NCBI GenBank assembly: GCA_945875045.1
Contig: CAMCIX010000088.1
Location: 1-6,741, forward strand
From: an uncultured Clostridia bacterium
GTDB taxonomy: Bacteria > Bacillota > Clostridia > Oscillospirales > Acutalibacteraceae
Direction of reading: 5' to 3'
DNA: 6,741 nt
Positions within the stretch are counted from its first letter, which is position 1. Each line of letters starts with the position of its first letter. The notes under the pieces were generated by a model. It was not told the origin of the DNA, made no database searches, and saw only the letters and a program-made list of their open reading frames with translations. The translations under genes were made by a program, and so were the position numbers. Shown piece after piece: positions 1 to 5,982 of this stretch.

Positions 1-47
1 GAGATGTAGAGAGGTCTCGTGGGCTCGGAGATGTGTATAAGAGACAG
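1..47. other. Illumina Nextera i7-side adapter (library artefact)
   Basis: This stretch is not biological. Positions 29-47 are the 19-bp Tn5 mosaic end, 14-28 are the Nextera read-2 tail, 6-13 read GTAGAGAG (the i7 index I know as N707), and 1-5 are the last bases of the P7 adapter. Genomic sequence starts at 48, so the left end is a tagmentation cut and not a natural boundary. Confidence 0.98.
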
Positions 48-150
48 CTACGGTGGCAAGGATAATTACCCCTATCACGATAAAAATGCTTATCATTCCC
101 ACCGCTAAATAGCGGAGGTTTGCTACGAAATTCATAGGATTAAAGGTCAT
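48..150 (-). CDS. oadG: OadG-like gamma subunit of a Na+-translocating decarboxylase, 3'-truncated
   Basis: Only the first 34 codons are present, because the gene runs into the adapter junction at 48. The peptide begins MTFNPMNFVANLRYL and continues into one very hydrophobic segment (about residues 15-34, GMISIFIVIGVIILATV). This matches the single N-terminal membrane helix of OadG-type small subunits, which anchor the carboxyltransferase alpha subunit to the membrane beta subunit. The start at 150 is supported by an AGGAGG ribosome binding site with 8-nt spacing that overlaps the oadB stop codon, so the two genes are probably translationally coupled. Position directly after oadB supports the call. 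A different small membrane protein is possible because the cytoplasmic tail is missing. Confidence 0.72.
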
Positions 151-157
151 TTTTTTA

Positions 158-164
158 TCCTCCT
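158..164 (-). promoter_or_regulatory. Strong Shine-Dalgarno of oadG overlapping the oadB stop
   Basis: On the minus strand the sequence AGGAGGA lies eight to nine bases before the oadG ATG and shares bases with the oadB TAG codon. This fixes the oadG start at 150 and implies that ribosomes ending oadB can reinitiate on oadG. Confidence 0.85.
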
Positions 165-1302
165 ACATAAAGAAGTTGAGTATCAGCCCGCCCGCGATTA
201 CCGAGGCTATCTGTCCCGATACGTTTACGCCGATAGACTGCATTAAAATAAAGTTCTGCGGGTCCTCCTTAAGCGCCATTTTGTGAACGACCCTGCCCGA
301 CATCGGGAAGGCGGAAATGCCCGCCGCGCCTATCATCGGGTTGATTTTGTTTTTAAGGAAGATATTAAGGAATTTAGCAAACAGCACGCCGCCCGCCGTG
401 TCGAAGATAAAGGCAAACAGTCCCAAGCCTAAAATCAAGAGGGTGTCGGGTCTTAAGAATTTTTCCGCCTGCATTTGGGTGGCTATGGTGATTCCTAAGA
501 AAATGGTTATAAGGTTTGCAAGCACCTTTTGCGCCGTTTCCGAAAGGGAGTTTAATACCCCACATTCTCTAATAAGGTTGCCGAACATCAAAAAGCCGAT
601 AAGGGCGACCGATTCGGGAGCGACTATGCCCGCGATTAGGGTAATTACAATCGGGAATAGGATTTTAGTAAGCTTGGATACCTGCTTTTCGGTATACGGC
701 ATACGGATAAGCCGCTCCTTTTTGGTGGTGAGCATTCTTATTACGGGAGGCTGGATAATGGGGACAAGCGCCATATAGGAATACGCCGCCACCATTATAG
801 CTCCCTGATAGGAGGAGTTAAGCTTTTGCGAAACAACGATAGCCGTCGGACCGTCCGCCGCGCCGATAATGCCTATGCTCGCCGCGTCGTTGGGCGCAAA
901 GAACATTGACGCCGCGCAGAAGGTGAAGAAAATCCCGAACTGCGCCGCCGCCCCGAAAATCATAAGCTTTGGGTTGGAAAGCAGGGGACCGAAGTCTATC
1001 ATCGCGCCTATGCCGATAAAGAGTATCAGCGGAAACAGCTCGTTTGCGATACCAGCCGAGAAAAGGGTAGAAAGCGCCCCCTCCTGCACCTCGCCGTTTT
1101 CAAGCGTTCTGTCTAACGCGCCCGAAAAGGGAATGTTAACAAGTATCGTTCCGAAGCCCAGCGGCAAAAGGAGTGTAGGCTCCATTTCGTACTTAATAGC
1201 AAGGAAAATCAGCAGTCCGCCGATAACCCACATTGTAACATACCGCCAGTCGGCAAGCTCGGCGATGTTGTTTACAAGAAAACCGAAATCGCTAAATGAC
1301 AT
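163..1302 (-). CDS. oadB: Na+-translocating decarboxylase beta subunit (OadB/MmdB/GcdB family)
   Basis: This is a complete 379-residue polytopic membrane protein. The family takes carboxybiotin produced by the alpha subunit, decarboxylates it and uses the energy to export Na+. Family hallmarks are visible: the stretch from IGIGAMIDFGPLL (about 97-108), the GAADGPT motif (148-154) carrying Asp150, which corresponds by motif to the essential Asp203 of Klebsiella OadB, the segment SYMALVPIIQPP (175-186), and the C-terminal polar helix around N360, G363 and S367. About ten hydrophobic segments can be counted. Length fits the shorter beta subunits of Firmicutes. The start at 1302 has a GAGG ribosome binding site 8 nt upstream. 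The substrate (oxaloacetate, methylmalonyl-CoA or glutaryl-CoA) cannot be told, because the alpha subunit and the biotin carrier are not in the window. Expression appears to be governed by the riboswitch leader immediately upstream. Confidence 0.95.
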   Translation of the reverse strand: MSFSDFGFLVNNIAELADWRYVTMWVIGGLLIFLAIKYEMEPTLLLPLGFGTILVNIPFSGALDRTLENGEVQEGALSTLFSAGIANELFPLILFIGIGAMIDFGPLLSNPKLMIFGAAAQFGIFFTFCAASMFFAPNDAASIGIIGAADGPTAIVVSQKLNSSYQGAIMVAAYSYMALVPIIQPPVIRMLTTKKERLIRMPYTEKQVSKLTKILFPIVITLIAGIVAPESVALIGFLMFGNLIRECGVLNSLSETAQKVLANLITIFLGITIATQMQAEKFLRPDTLLILGLGLFAFIFDTAGGVLFAKFLNIFLKNKINPMIGAAGISAFPMSGRVVHKMALKEDPQNFILMQSIGVNVSGQIASVIAGGLILNFFM

Positions 1303-1340
1303 TTTTCAAACCTCTTTTTTTAAATAATATTAACTTGCTG

Positions 1341-1379
1341 TTTGTAGGGACGGGTGCCCTTGACCGTCCGCCGGCAGGA
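1341..1379. repeat. GC-rich palindromic intergenic repeat
   Basis: The plus strand contains GGACGG (1348-1353) and CCGTCC (1364-1369), a perfect 6-bp inverted repeat around a 10-nt loop, flanked by TTTGTAG on one side and CCGCCGGCAGG on the other. Its GC content and look differ from the AT-rich leader around it. It resembles short dispersed palindromes I recall from intergenic regions of gut Clostridia (of the type GTAGGG-C-rich palindrome), but only one copy lies here, so repeat status is inferred. It sits between the riboswitch terminator and the oadB ribosome binding site, so it is part of the full-length mRNA leader. Confidence 0.5.
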
Positions 1380-1381
1380 AT

Positions 1382-1425
1382 AAAAAAAGACCTTTACTGC
1401 ACAAATTAAGTACAGTAAAAGTCTT
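1382..1425 (-). terminator. Intrinsic terminator of the oadB leader (riboswitch expression platform)
   Basis: On the minus strand AAGACTTTTACTG (1425-1413) pairs with CAGTAAAGGTCTT (1399-1387) over 13 bp, with one G-U wobble and a 13-nt loop, followed by a run of seven U (1388-1382). On the plus strand the same position is a C-A mismatch, so the element is better suited to minus-strand transcripts. The 5' arm includes the 3' strand of aptamer helix P1, so the terminator and the folded aptamer exclude each other. It would also stop transcripts that arrive from phoR. Confidence 0.9.
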
Positions 1426-1510
1426 GCCGTTTAATGCAGCCGCGGGACAAAAATCCGTATTGACGCAAGCTGCCGCGGTGAAAAGCACCGCCGGCTACTC
1501 CCTTAAACTT
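1414..1510 (-). promoter_or_regulatory. yybP-ykoY family manganese (Mn2+) riboswitch aptamer
   Basis: The minus-strand leader carries the conserved parts of this family in the right order: GGGAGUAGC after the P1 5' strand (1502-1495), a hairpin GCGGUG/CACCGC with loop CUUUU (1491-1475), a helix GCAGC/GCUGC enclosing the signature GCGUCAAUACG and a small GGAU/GUCC stem with UUUU loop, and finally GGCAAGACUUUU (1428-1417). P1 can form between 1509-1502 and 1421-1414 as two blocks of three pairs separated by two U-U mismatches. In the known family Mn2+ docks the GGGAGUAG and GUCAA loops together and stabilises P1. Here P1 overlaps the terminator arm, so ligand binding should prevent termination and switch oadB on. 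The P4 region is very short compared with the Lactococcus example. The identification rests on recalled motifs, not on a covariance-model search. Confidence 0.87.
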
Positions 1511-1516
1511 AAAGGA

Positions 1517-1545
1517 ATTATAACATACCCGTAAAAAAATTTCAA
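1517..1545 (-). promoter_or_regulatory. Sigma-A type promoter for the riboswitch-oadB transcript
   Basis: Minus strand: -35 TTGAAA (1545-1540), a 17-bp spacer, and a perfect -10 TATAAT (1522-1517) preceded by TGT, an extended -10. The spacer includes a T7 run. Counting from the -10 puts the transcription start near A1510, the first base of the riboswitch aptamer, which gives a leader of about 208 nt before the oadB start. The -35 box lies only 28 bp after the phoR stop codon. Confidence 0.88.
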
Positions 1546-1573
1546 GATATTGTTATTATATGTGGAAAAATTT

Positions 1574-3220
1574 TTATTTGTTAAAGGCGACGGTAATTTC
1601 CGTCCCCTCGCCGAGGGCGCTTTTAAGGGCTATTTTCCCACCGAAGGAGGCGGCGATATGCTTTACGATAGAAAGCCCCAGCCCCGTGCCGCCGATAAGC
1701 TTTGAACGGCTTTTATCAACCCTGTAGAACCGCTCGAAAACCCGCTCGGTATGCTCGGGGGCAATGCCTATTCCCGTGTCCTTAACCGTAACAAAAGGCG
1801 CGCCGTCCCTTTTTCCGACGGTGACCGTGACAGAGCCGTTTTCCTTATTATACTTTATCGCGTTGTCGCAGAGGTTATAAATCATTTCAAAAATGAGCGA
1901 TTCACCCGCCGTTATTTCCGCGCTTTCTCCCGTAACGGTAAGGGAAATACCCTGTTTTTCGGCTATCGGGGCAAGGCGGTGGGCAACCTCTTGCGAGATT
2001 TTGAGCAAATCGACCCTTTCGGTCTCCTTAGTACCGCCCTCGTCAAGCTCTGAAAGCTTTATTATATCGTTTACAAGGCTTATCAGCCGTTCGGTCTCCC
2101 TGTTTATATCCCGGGCGAAGCCGCCTACGTCCTCTGCCGCCACCATACCGTTTTTAAGCATATCGGATATGCCTAAAATTGAGGTGAGCGGCGTTTTAAG
2201 CTCGTGGGAAACATTGGCGGTAAACTCGCGCCTTAGCTTTTCCCGCTTTTCCTTTTCGGTTACGTCTATAATCAGTATCACCGCGCCGCAGGGAGAGTTC
2301 TTTTCGTCAAAAACGGGGTTGGCGGTGACCTCGTAATACATACCGCTTAGGGTTGTCACATTTTCGTAATGACGGCTTTCCTTAATATTGTCAAAAATCT
2401 CCCTGAATACCTCGCCGCGGTTAAGGGTAAGAATATTTTTGCCGTTAATATCCTCGGTAATTCCGAAAATTTTAAGCGCGCTCTTATTGTGGGTTAAAAT
2501 ATGCCCCTTTACGTCGGTGAGCAAAAGCCCCTCGCTCATATTTTCGGCGATTGTCTCAAATTCGCGGCGGCTCCTTGAAAGGGCGGTTATCTGGCGGTTG
2601 ATCTTGTTCTTTTGGGAGTTGATTTTTGAAATAAAGGGGGAAAGCTCGTCATACGTGCTGTAGGTATCGGGCTTATCAAGATCAATTTCGTTTATCGGCT
2701 TCAGTATTTTTTTGGTTATAACCGAGGCTAATACAAGAGCCAACACAAATGTAAGCAAGGCGATCGCGGCGATAGGGGGCAACAGCTCGACTATAACCGC
2801 TCCTACCGAGAGAGATTCGTCCGCAACCCTTAAAACATCGCCGTTTTCGAGCTTTACCGCGTAGTAGCAGGAGTTTATTCCGAGGGTTTCGGAGTGCCTT
2901 ACGGCGTAGCCCGTTCCCGCGCTTAACGCCTCCTTAAATTCCTCTCGCCCTTTATGATTTTCCATTCCCGCCGCGTTTGCCTTATTGTCAAAAAGCACGT
3001 TGCCGTCCTTACTAATAAGGGTTATTCGCTCCTTTGCGGAGGAATATTTTTGGAGCTCTTCTTCATTTGCCGAAAGGCTTATTAAATACGCCTTGCTCTC
3101 TAATGCGGAATATCTGCTGTCGGTGTAAATCTGATACTGAACCCCGATTATAAAAACAAGGCAGGCGAGCATTGTAATAATTGAGGAAAGCAAAATTCCC
3201 CTGAATATTTTTTTAGTCAT
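1574..3220 (-). CDS. phoR: PhoR-type membrane sensor histidine kinase
   Basis: Complete, 548 residues. Order of parts: a membrane helix at about 8-28, an extracytoplasmic sensor region of about 115 residues, a second membrane helix at about 145-168, a short HAMP-like linker (KPINEI, then DELSPFI), a PAS domain at about 220-320, the HisKA dimerisation helix with phospho-acceptor His339 in the ANVSHELKTPL motif, and a HATPase_c domain with the N box (N449, N453 in YNLCDNAIKYN), the G1 motif DTGIGI (481-486) and the G2 motif GGTGLGLS (510-517). All catalytic residues are present. PhoR autophosphorylates and donates phosphate to its regulator when phosphate is scarce. The start is 14 nt after the preceding regulator gene, with CGGAG as ribosome binding site. 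The sequence alone does not exclude another sensor of this class, but the pst-phoU context makes PhoR the best call. No separate terminator is visible after it. Confidence 0.92.
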   Translation of the reverse strand: MTKKIFRGILLSSIITMLACLVFIIGVQYQIYTDSRYSALESKAYLISLSANEEELQKYSSAKERITLISKDGNVLFDNKANAAGMENHKGREEFKEALSAGTGYAVRHSETLGINSCYYAVKLENGDVLRVADESLSVGAVIVELLPPIAAIALLTFVLALVLASVITKKILKPINEIDLDKPDTYSTYDELSPFISKINSQKNKINRQITALSRSRREFETIAENMSEGLLLTDVKGHILTHNKSALKIFGITEDINGKNILTLNRGEVFREIFDNIKESRHYENVTTLSGMYYEVTANPVFDEKNSPCGAVILIIDVTEKEKREKLRREFTANVSHELKTPLTSILGISDMLKNGMVAAEDVGGFARDINRETERLISLVNDIIKLSELDEGGTKETERVDLLKISQEVAHRLAPIAEKQGISLTVTGESAEITAGESLIFEMIYNLCDNAIKYNKENGSVTVTVGKRDGAPFVTVKDTGIGIAPEHTERVFERFYRVDKSRSKLIGGTGLGLSIVKHIAASFGGKIALKSALGEGTEITVAFNK

Positions 3221-3234
3221 AGTATTAGCTCCGT

Positions 3235-3894
3235 TCAGCTTATTTTATAGCCCACCCCGCGCACGGTTTCTATAATTGAACCGTTTTGTCCAAGCTTTGT
3301 CCTGAGAGTTTTAATATGAACGTCCACCGTGCGGTTTTCGCCGTCGTAATCGTAGCCCCAAATATCCTCTAAAAGCCTGTCGCGCGAAAAGACCGTGCCG
3401 CGGTTTTTAAGCATAATAAGGAGCATTTCAAACTCCTTTAGGGTAAGCGCAACTTCTTTTCCGTCGGCGGTTACCGTGTGCTTTGTCGGGTTAAGGCAAA
3501 CGCCGCCCGCCGAATAGACCTTGTCGGCGGATTTGGTGCGCCTAAGCAGCGCCTTTATGCGGGAGATTAGCTCCATTGTACCAAAGGGCTTTGCGATATA
3601 GTCGTCCGCGCCCGAGTCAAGCCCCGCCACCTTGTCGTATTCGCTTGCCTTGGCGGTTAGCATAATGATAGGTAGCTCGGCGGTCTCGACGCGGGAGCGG
3701 AGCCATTTAAGCACCGATATGCCGTCCTCCTCGGGGAGCATAATGTCAAGCAACGCAAGATCGGGCTTTTTGTTTTCGACCGCCCTTTTAAAGTCGGAGG
3801 GAATAGCAAATCCCTGCGCTTCCATACCCGTCTGCTTAAGAGCATAAATAACAAATTTTCTTATACTTTCGTCGTCTTCAAGAAGATATATCAT
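3235..3894 (-). CDS. phoB: PhoB/PhoP-type response regulator (OmpR family)
   Basis: Complete, 219 residues. The receiver domain (1-118) has the acidic pair Asp7/Asp8, phospho-acceptor Asp50 in LALLDIMLP, switch Thr80 and Lys102 in AKPF. The C-terminal winged-helix DNA-binding domain (about 128-219) has the typical LTLKEFEMLL, the recognition-helix region RTVDVHIKTLRTKLG and the wing ending in ETVRGVGYKIS. Phosphorylated by PhoR, it would activate pst and other phosphate-starvation genes, probably including this operon, whose promoter lies outside the window. The start is supported by AAGGAG, which overlaps the stop codon of the HD gene. In Gram-positive nomenclature the same gene is often called phoP. 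Confidence 0.92.
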   Translation of the reverse strand: MIYLLEDDESIRKFVIYALKQTGMEAQGFAIPSDFKRAVENKKPDLALLDIMLPEEDGISVLKWLRSRVETAELPIIMLTAKASEYDKVAGLDSGADDYIAKPFGTMELISRIKALLRRTKSADKVYSAGGVCLNPTKHTVTADGKEVALTLKEFEMLLIMLKNRGTVFSRDRLLEDIWGYDYDGENRTVDVHIKTLRTKLGQNGSIIETVRGVGYKIS

Positions 3895-3904
3895 TGTTTT
3901 CTCC

Positions 3905-4564
3905 TTACAACAACGGCTGACCGTTTATTTCGAGCTTGAATATAAGCCCTAATTTCTCCGCCGCCTTGCGGCATAATAGCATTCGGTTCATAAAAATCTC
4001 GAAATATTCCATAATACTGCCGTAGGCGGTGTCGATAGAAAGGCGTAGGGTGATTGTTTTTTTGTCCTCGCTTATTTCGAGCGCCGAGCTTTTTACCGAA
4101 TAATTCACCCTGTCGTGAATATCAAAGGTCGATTTATCGCGGTTTCGAACGCGGCTTCGGCGAACATCCGACTTGTCGGCTAAAATAAGGGCGGCGGAGA
4201 CCGCGTCTACCGGTACGCCCGTGCCCTCGTCGTGATTGCCTATTGCCGAAACCACCGTCGCAATGTCGCGGGTGTCCATATTAAGCTTGTCTAAAATCCT
4301 GAACGCCATTACCGCGCCGCTTTGCGAGTGCTCGATACGGTTTACAAGGTTGCCTATATCGTGCAGATATGCGGCAATTCTCGCAAGCTCAATTTCGTGC
4401 TCGGAATAGCCCATAACCGACAGAATGTAGCGGCAGGTCTCTGCGACCTTACCGACGTGGGCAAAGCTGTGCTCGGTAAAGCCTAAAGCCGCAAGCGACC
4501 TGTCCGCTCCCTCGATATACGCCTTAATCGATTCATTCTTTTTTAATTCTTCATAGGTAAGCAT
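3905..4564 (-). CDS. HD-domain phosphohydrolase inside the pho operon
   Basis: Complete, 219 residues, no signal peptide or membrane segment. Metal-binding residues of an HD hydrolase are visible: His36 in HSFAHVGKV, His68-Asp69 in LHDIGN, His79 in EHS, His111-Asp112 in GNHDEG and Asp130 in LADKSD. This pattern resembles the H...HD...H...H...D arrangement of HDIG proteins and allows a metal-dependent phosphatase or nucleotide hydrolase. It is not a recognisable HD-GYP domain. The C-terminal part (about 150-219) is a beta-rich then helical tail I cannot assign. The gene is 27 nt after phoU and 10 nt before the regulator gene, so it is co-transcribed with the phosphate system; a role in phosphate signalling is inference from position only. 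Its ribosome binding site lies in a hairpin. The substrate is unknown. Confidence 0.85.
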   Translation of the reverse strand: MLTYEELKKNESIKAYIEGADRSLAALGFTEHSFAHVGKVAETCRYILSVMGYSEHEIELARIAAYLHDIGNLVNRIEHSQSGAVMAFRILDKLNMDTRDIATVVSAIGNHDEGTGVPVDAVSAALILADKSDVRRSRVRNRDKSTFDIHDRVNYSVKSSALEISEDKKTITLRLSIDTAYGSIMEYFEIFMNRMLLCRKAAEKLGLIFKLEINGQPLL

Positions 4565-4570
4565 AATTTT

Positions 4571-4606
4571 CCTCCCTTACGGGAGACGCACCTAATGAAC
4601 TCCCGT
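4571..4606 (-). promoter_or_regulatory. Hairpin hiding the HD-gene ribosome binding site, with a competing upstream stem
   Basis: On the minus strand CTCCC (4585-4581), GTAA (4580-4577) and GGGAG (4576-4572) form a perfect 5-bp stem closed by a GNRA tetraloop, and a flanking U-G pair can extend it. The 3' arm is the Shine-Dalgarno GGGAGG of the HD gene. A second segment, ACGGGAG (4606-4600) at the end of the phoU coding region, can instead pair over 7 bp with CTCCCGT (4585-4579), which would free the site. A switch between the two forms is inferred; the complementarity is visible directly. Confidence 0.6.
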
Positions 4607-5227
4607 TATTGAATACTCCACCCACTCGGCAATGTTTACCGCGTGGTCGCCTATGCGCTCAAGGTATTTCGCAATCATAAGAAGGTCAATGCAAAACTCG
4701 CCGTTTGCGCGATCCTCCGAAATAAGGCGCACAAGCTCGTCTTTAACACAGCTGAAAAGGTTATCTACCTTATCGTCGTACTCCATAACCGCGCGAGCCA
4801 AGGACAAATCCTTTTTAACAAAGGAGTCCACGCTGTCGGTTACCATCTTGATTGCCGCCGCCGCCATATCGCTTATATGCACACGGCTTTGAACATTGCT
4901 GTTTTTAATAAATTTCGCGATTTCCGCAATGTCGGAGGCTTGGTCGCCTATCCGCTCCATATCCGAAATCATTTTAAGGGCGGACGAAATAACCCTTAAA
5001 TCCCGCGCCACAGGCTGTTGCTGAAGCAGAAGCTTCATACAAATAGCCTCAATGTCGCGCTCCTTTTGGTCGATCTCCGCGTCGGTCGCGAATACCTTTT
5101 CGCAAAGCGAATCGTCGCCGTAGGTCATAGCCTTTACCGAGGCGGAAATAGCGTCCTCGCAAAGCGCGCCCATTGTAATAAGCTCTAAATTAAGCTTTTC
5201 AAGCTGGCTGTCAAATTTGTTTCTCAT
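4592..5227 (-). CDS. phoU: PhoU phosphate signalling protein
   Basis: Complete, 211 residues, the usual length. It is built of two similar three-helix halves. The PhoU metal-site signature appears twice: ISDMERIGDQASDIAE (87-102) and AKYLERIGDHAVNIAE (186-201), with the preceding VARDLRV segment (73-79). The protein lies at the cytoplasmic membrane face, where it connects the Pst transporter to PhoR and keeps the kinase in its repressing state when phosphate is plentiful. The start is 1 nt after the pstB stop, with GGGAGG 10 nt upstream inside pstB, so translation is coupled. The last codons carry the ACGGGAG segment that can pair with the leader of the next gene. Confidence 0.96.
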   Translation of the reverse strand: MRNKFDSQLEKLNLELITMGALCEDAISASVKAMTYGDDSLCEKVFATDAEIDQKERDIEAICMKLLLQQQPVARDLRVISSALKMISDMERIGDQASDIAEIAKFIKNSNVQSRVHISDMAAAAIKMVTDSVDSFVKKDLSLARAVMEYDDKVDNLFSCVKDELVRLISEDRANGEFCIDLLMIAKYLERIGDHAVNIAEWVEYSITGVH

Positions 5228-5228
5228 A

Positions 5229-5978
5229 TCAGCCGAACCTCCCCGTGATATAGTCCTCTGTGCGTTTATCCTGCGGATTAGAAAACATCTTTTCGGTCTC
5301 GGAGAACTCGATTACTTCGCCTAAGAGGAAAAATGCCGTGTAATCGGATATTCGCACCGCCTGCTGCATATTGTGGGTTACCATAATTATGGTGTAATCC
5401 TTTTTAAGCTCCGAAGCGAGGTCTTCTATTTTGGAGGTAGAGATAGGGTCTAAAGCGCTTGTCGGCTCGTCCATTAAAAGCACCTCGGGCTTAACCGCCA
5501 AGGCGCGCGCGATACAAAGCCTCTGCTGTTGACCGCCCGACATTGCAAGGGCGCTTTTTTTAAGTATATCCTTGGTCTCTTCCCAAATAGCCGCCTTTTT
5601 TAGGGACTCTTCAACTATTTCGTCCAATTTTTGCTTAGAACGAACACCGTGGGTACGCGGACCGAAGGCTATATTGTCGTAAATCGACATAGGGAAAGGG
5701 TTAGGCTTTTGAAAAACCATTCCCACCCGCTTGCGAAGGGTGTTTACGTCCATACCGCCGTAAACGCTTTCACCGTCAAGGGTTACTTCGCCCGTTATTT
5801 TACAGCCCTCAACCAAATCGTTCATACGGTTAAGGGACTTTAATAGGGTGGATTTTCCGCAGCCCGAGGGTCCTATAAAGGCGCTTATTTTATTTGCGGG
5901 CAGGGAAAGATTTATGTTTTTAAGAGCCTTAAAATCATTATACCACAAATCAAGATTTTTTACAGCTATTTTTTCCAT
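5229..5978 (-). CDS. pstB: Phosphate ABC transporter ATP-binding protein PstB
   Basis: Complete, 249 residues, normal for PstB. Walker A is GPSGCGKST (36-44), Q-loop Gln90 in [10 protein letters not shown] (the PNPFP motif is characteristic of PstB), ABC signature MSGGQQQR (146-153), Walker B VLLMDE (166-171), D-loop SALD (174-177) and H-loop His202. All catalytic residues are intact. The protein powers phosphate import through PstA/PstC. It starts 4 nt after the pstA stop, with an AAAGGA ribosome binding site inside the end of pstA. Confidence 0.98.
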   Translation of the reverse strand: MEKIAVKNLDLWYNDFKALKNINLSLPANKISAFIGPSGCGKSTLLKSLNRMNDLVEGCKITGEVTLDGESVYGGMDVNTLRKRVGMVFQKPNPFPMSIYDNIAFGPRTHGVRSKQKLDEIVEESLKKAAIWEETKDILKKSALAMSGGQQQRLCIARALAVKPEVLLMDEPTSALDPISTSKIEDLASELKKDYTIIMVTHNMQQAVRISDYTAFFLLGEVIEFSETEKMFSNPQDKRTEDYITGRFG

Positions 5979-5982
5979 TTTC

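Noticed and set aside
29..47. Tn5/IS50-like transposon end (also 6696-6714)
   Set aside because: The mosaic ends are joined to Illumina read tails, index sequences and P5/P7 remnants, so they come from library preparation and not from a natural transposon.
869..1327. Open plus-strand frame of 152 codons opposite oadB (also 317-778)
   Set aside because: It lies opposite the strongly supported oadB, has low-complexity composition and no recognisable domain; it is a shadow of the real gene.
1382..1425. Simple terminator of the pho operon without riboswitch function
   Set aside because: It lies about 90 nt downstream of a strong promoter and its 5' arm contains the aptamer P1 strand, which fits an expression platform better, although it may also stop pho transcripts.
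1555..1560. Second TATAAT on the minus strand just after phoR
   Set aside because: The matching -35 position reads TAACAA, a poor match, whereas the downstream promoter has good -35, 17-bp spacing and an extended -10.
1893..2336. Plus-strand open frames opposite phoR (also 1751-2053 and 2388-2663)
   Set aside because: They overlap conserved kinase domains on the other strand, are serine-rich without family features, and have no ribosome binding site of note.
3225..3242. Small AGCT/AGCT hairpin near the phoR ribosome binding site
   Set aside because: Only four base pairs around a 6-nt loop with no extension; too weak to call a regulatory structure.
4225..4245. HD-GYP cyclic-di-GMP phosphodiesterase reading of the HD protein
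   Set aside because: The stretch NHDEGTGVP is faintly like the HHE...GYP region, but the paired His and the GYP triad are absent and spacing differs, so only a general HD call is justified.
4643..4999. Plus-strand frames opposite phoU and pstA (also 4632-4892, 6131-6472)
   Set aside because: Shadows of well-conserved genes in antisense frames, with no similarity to any family I recognise.
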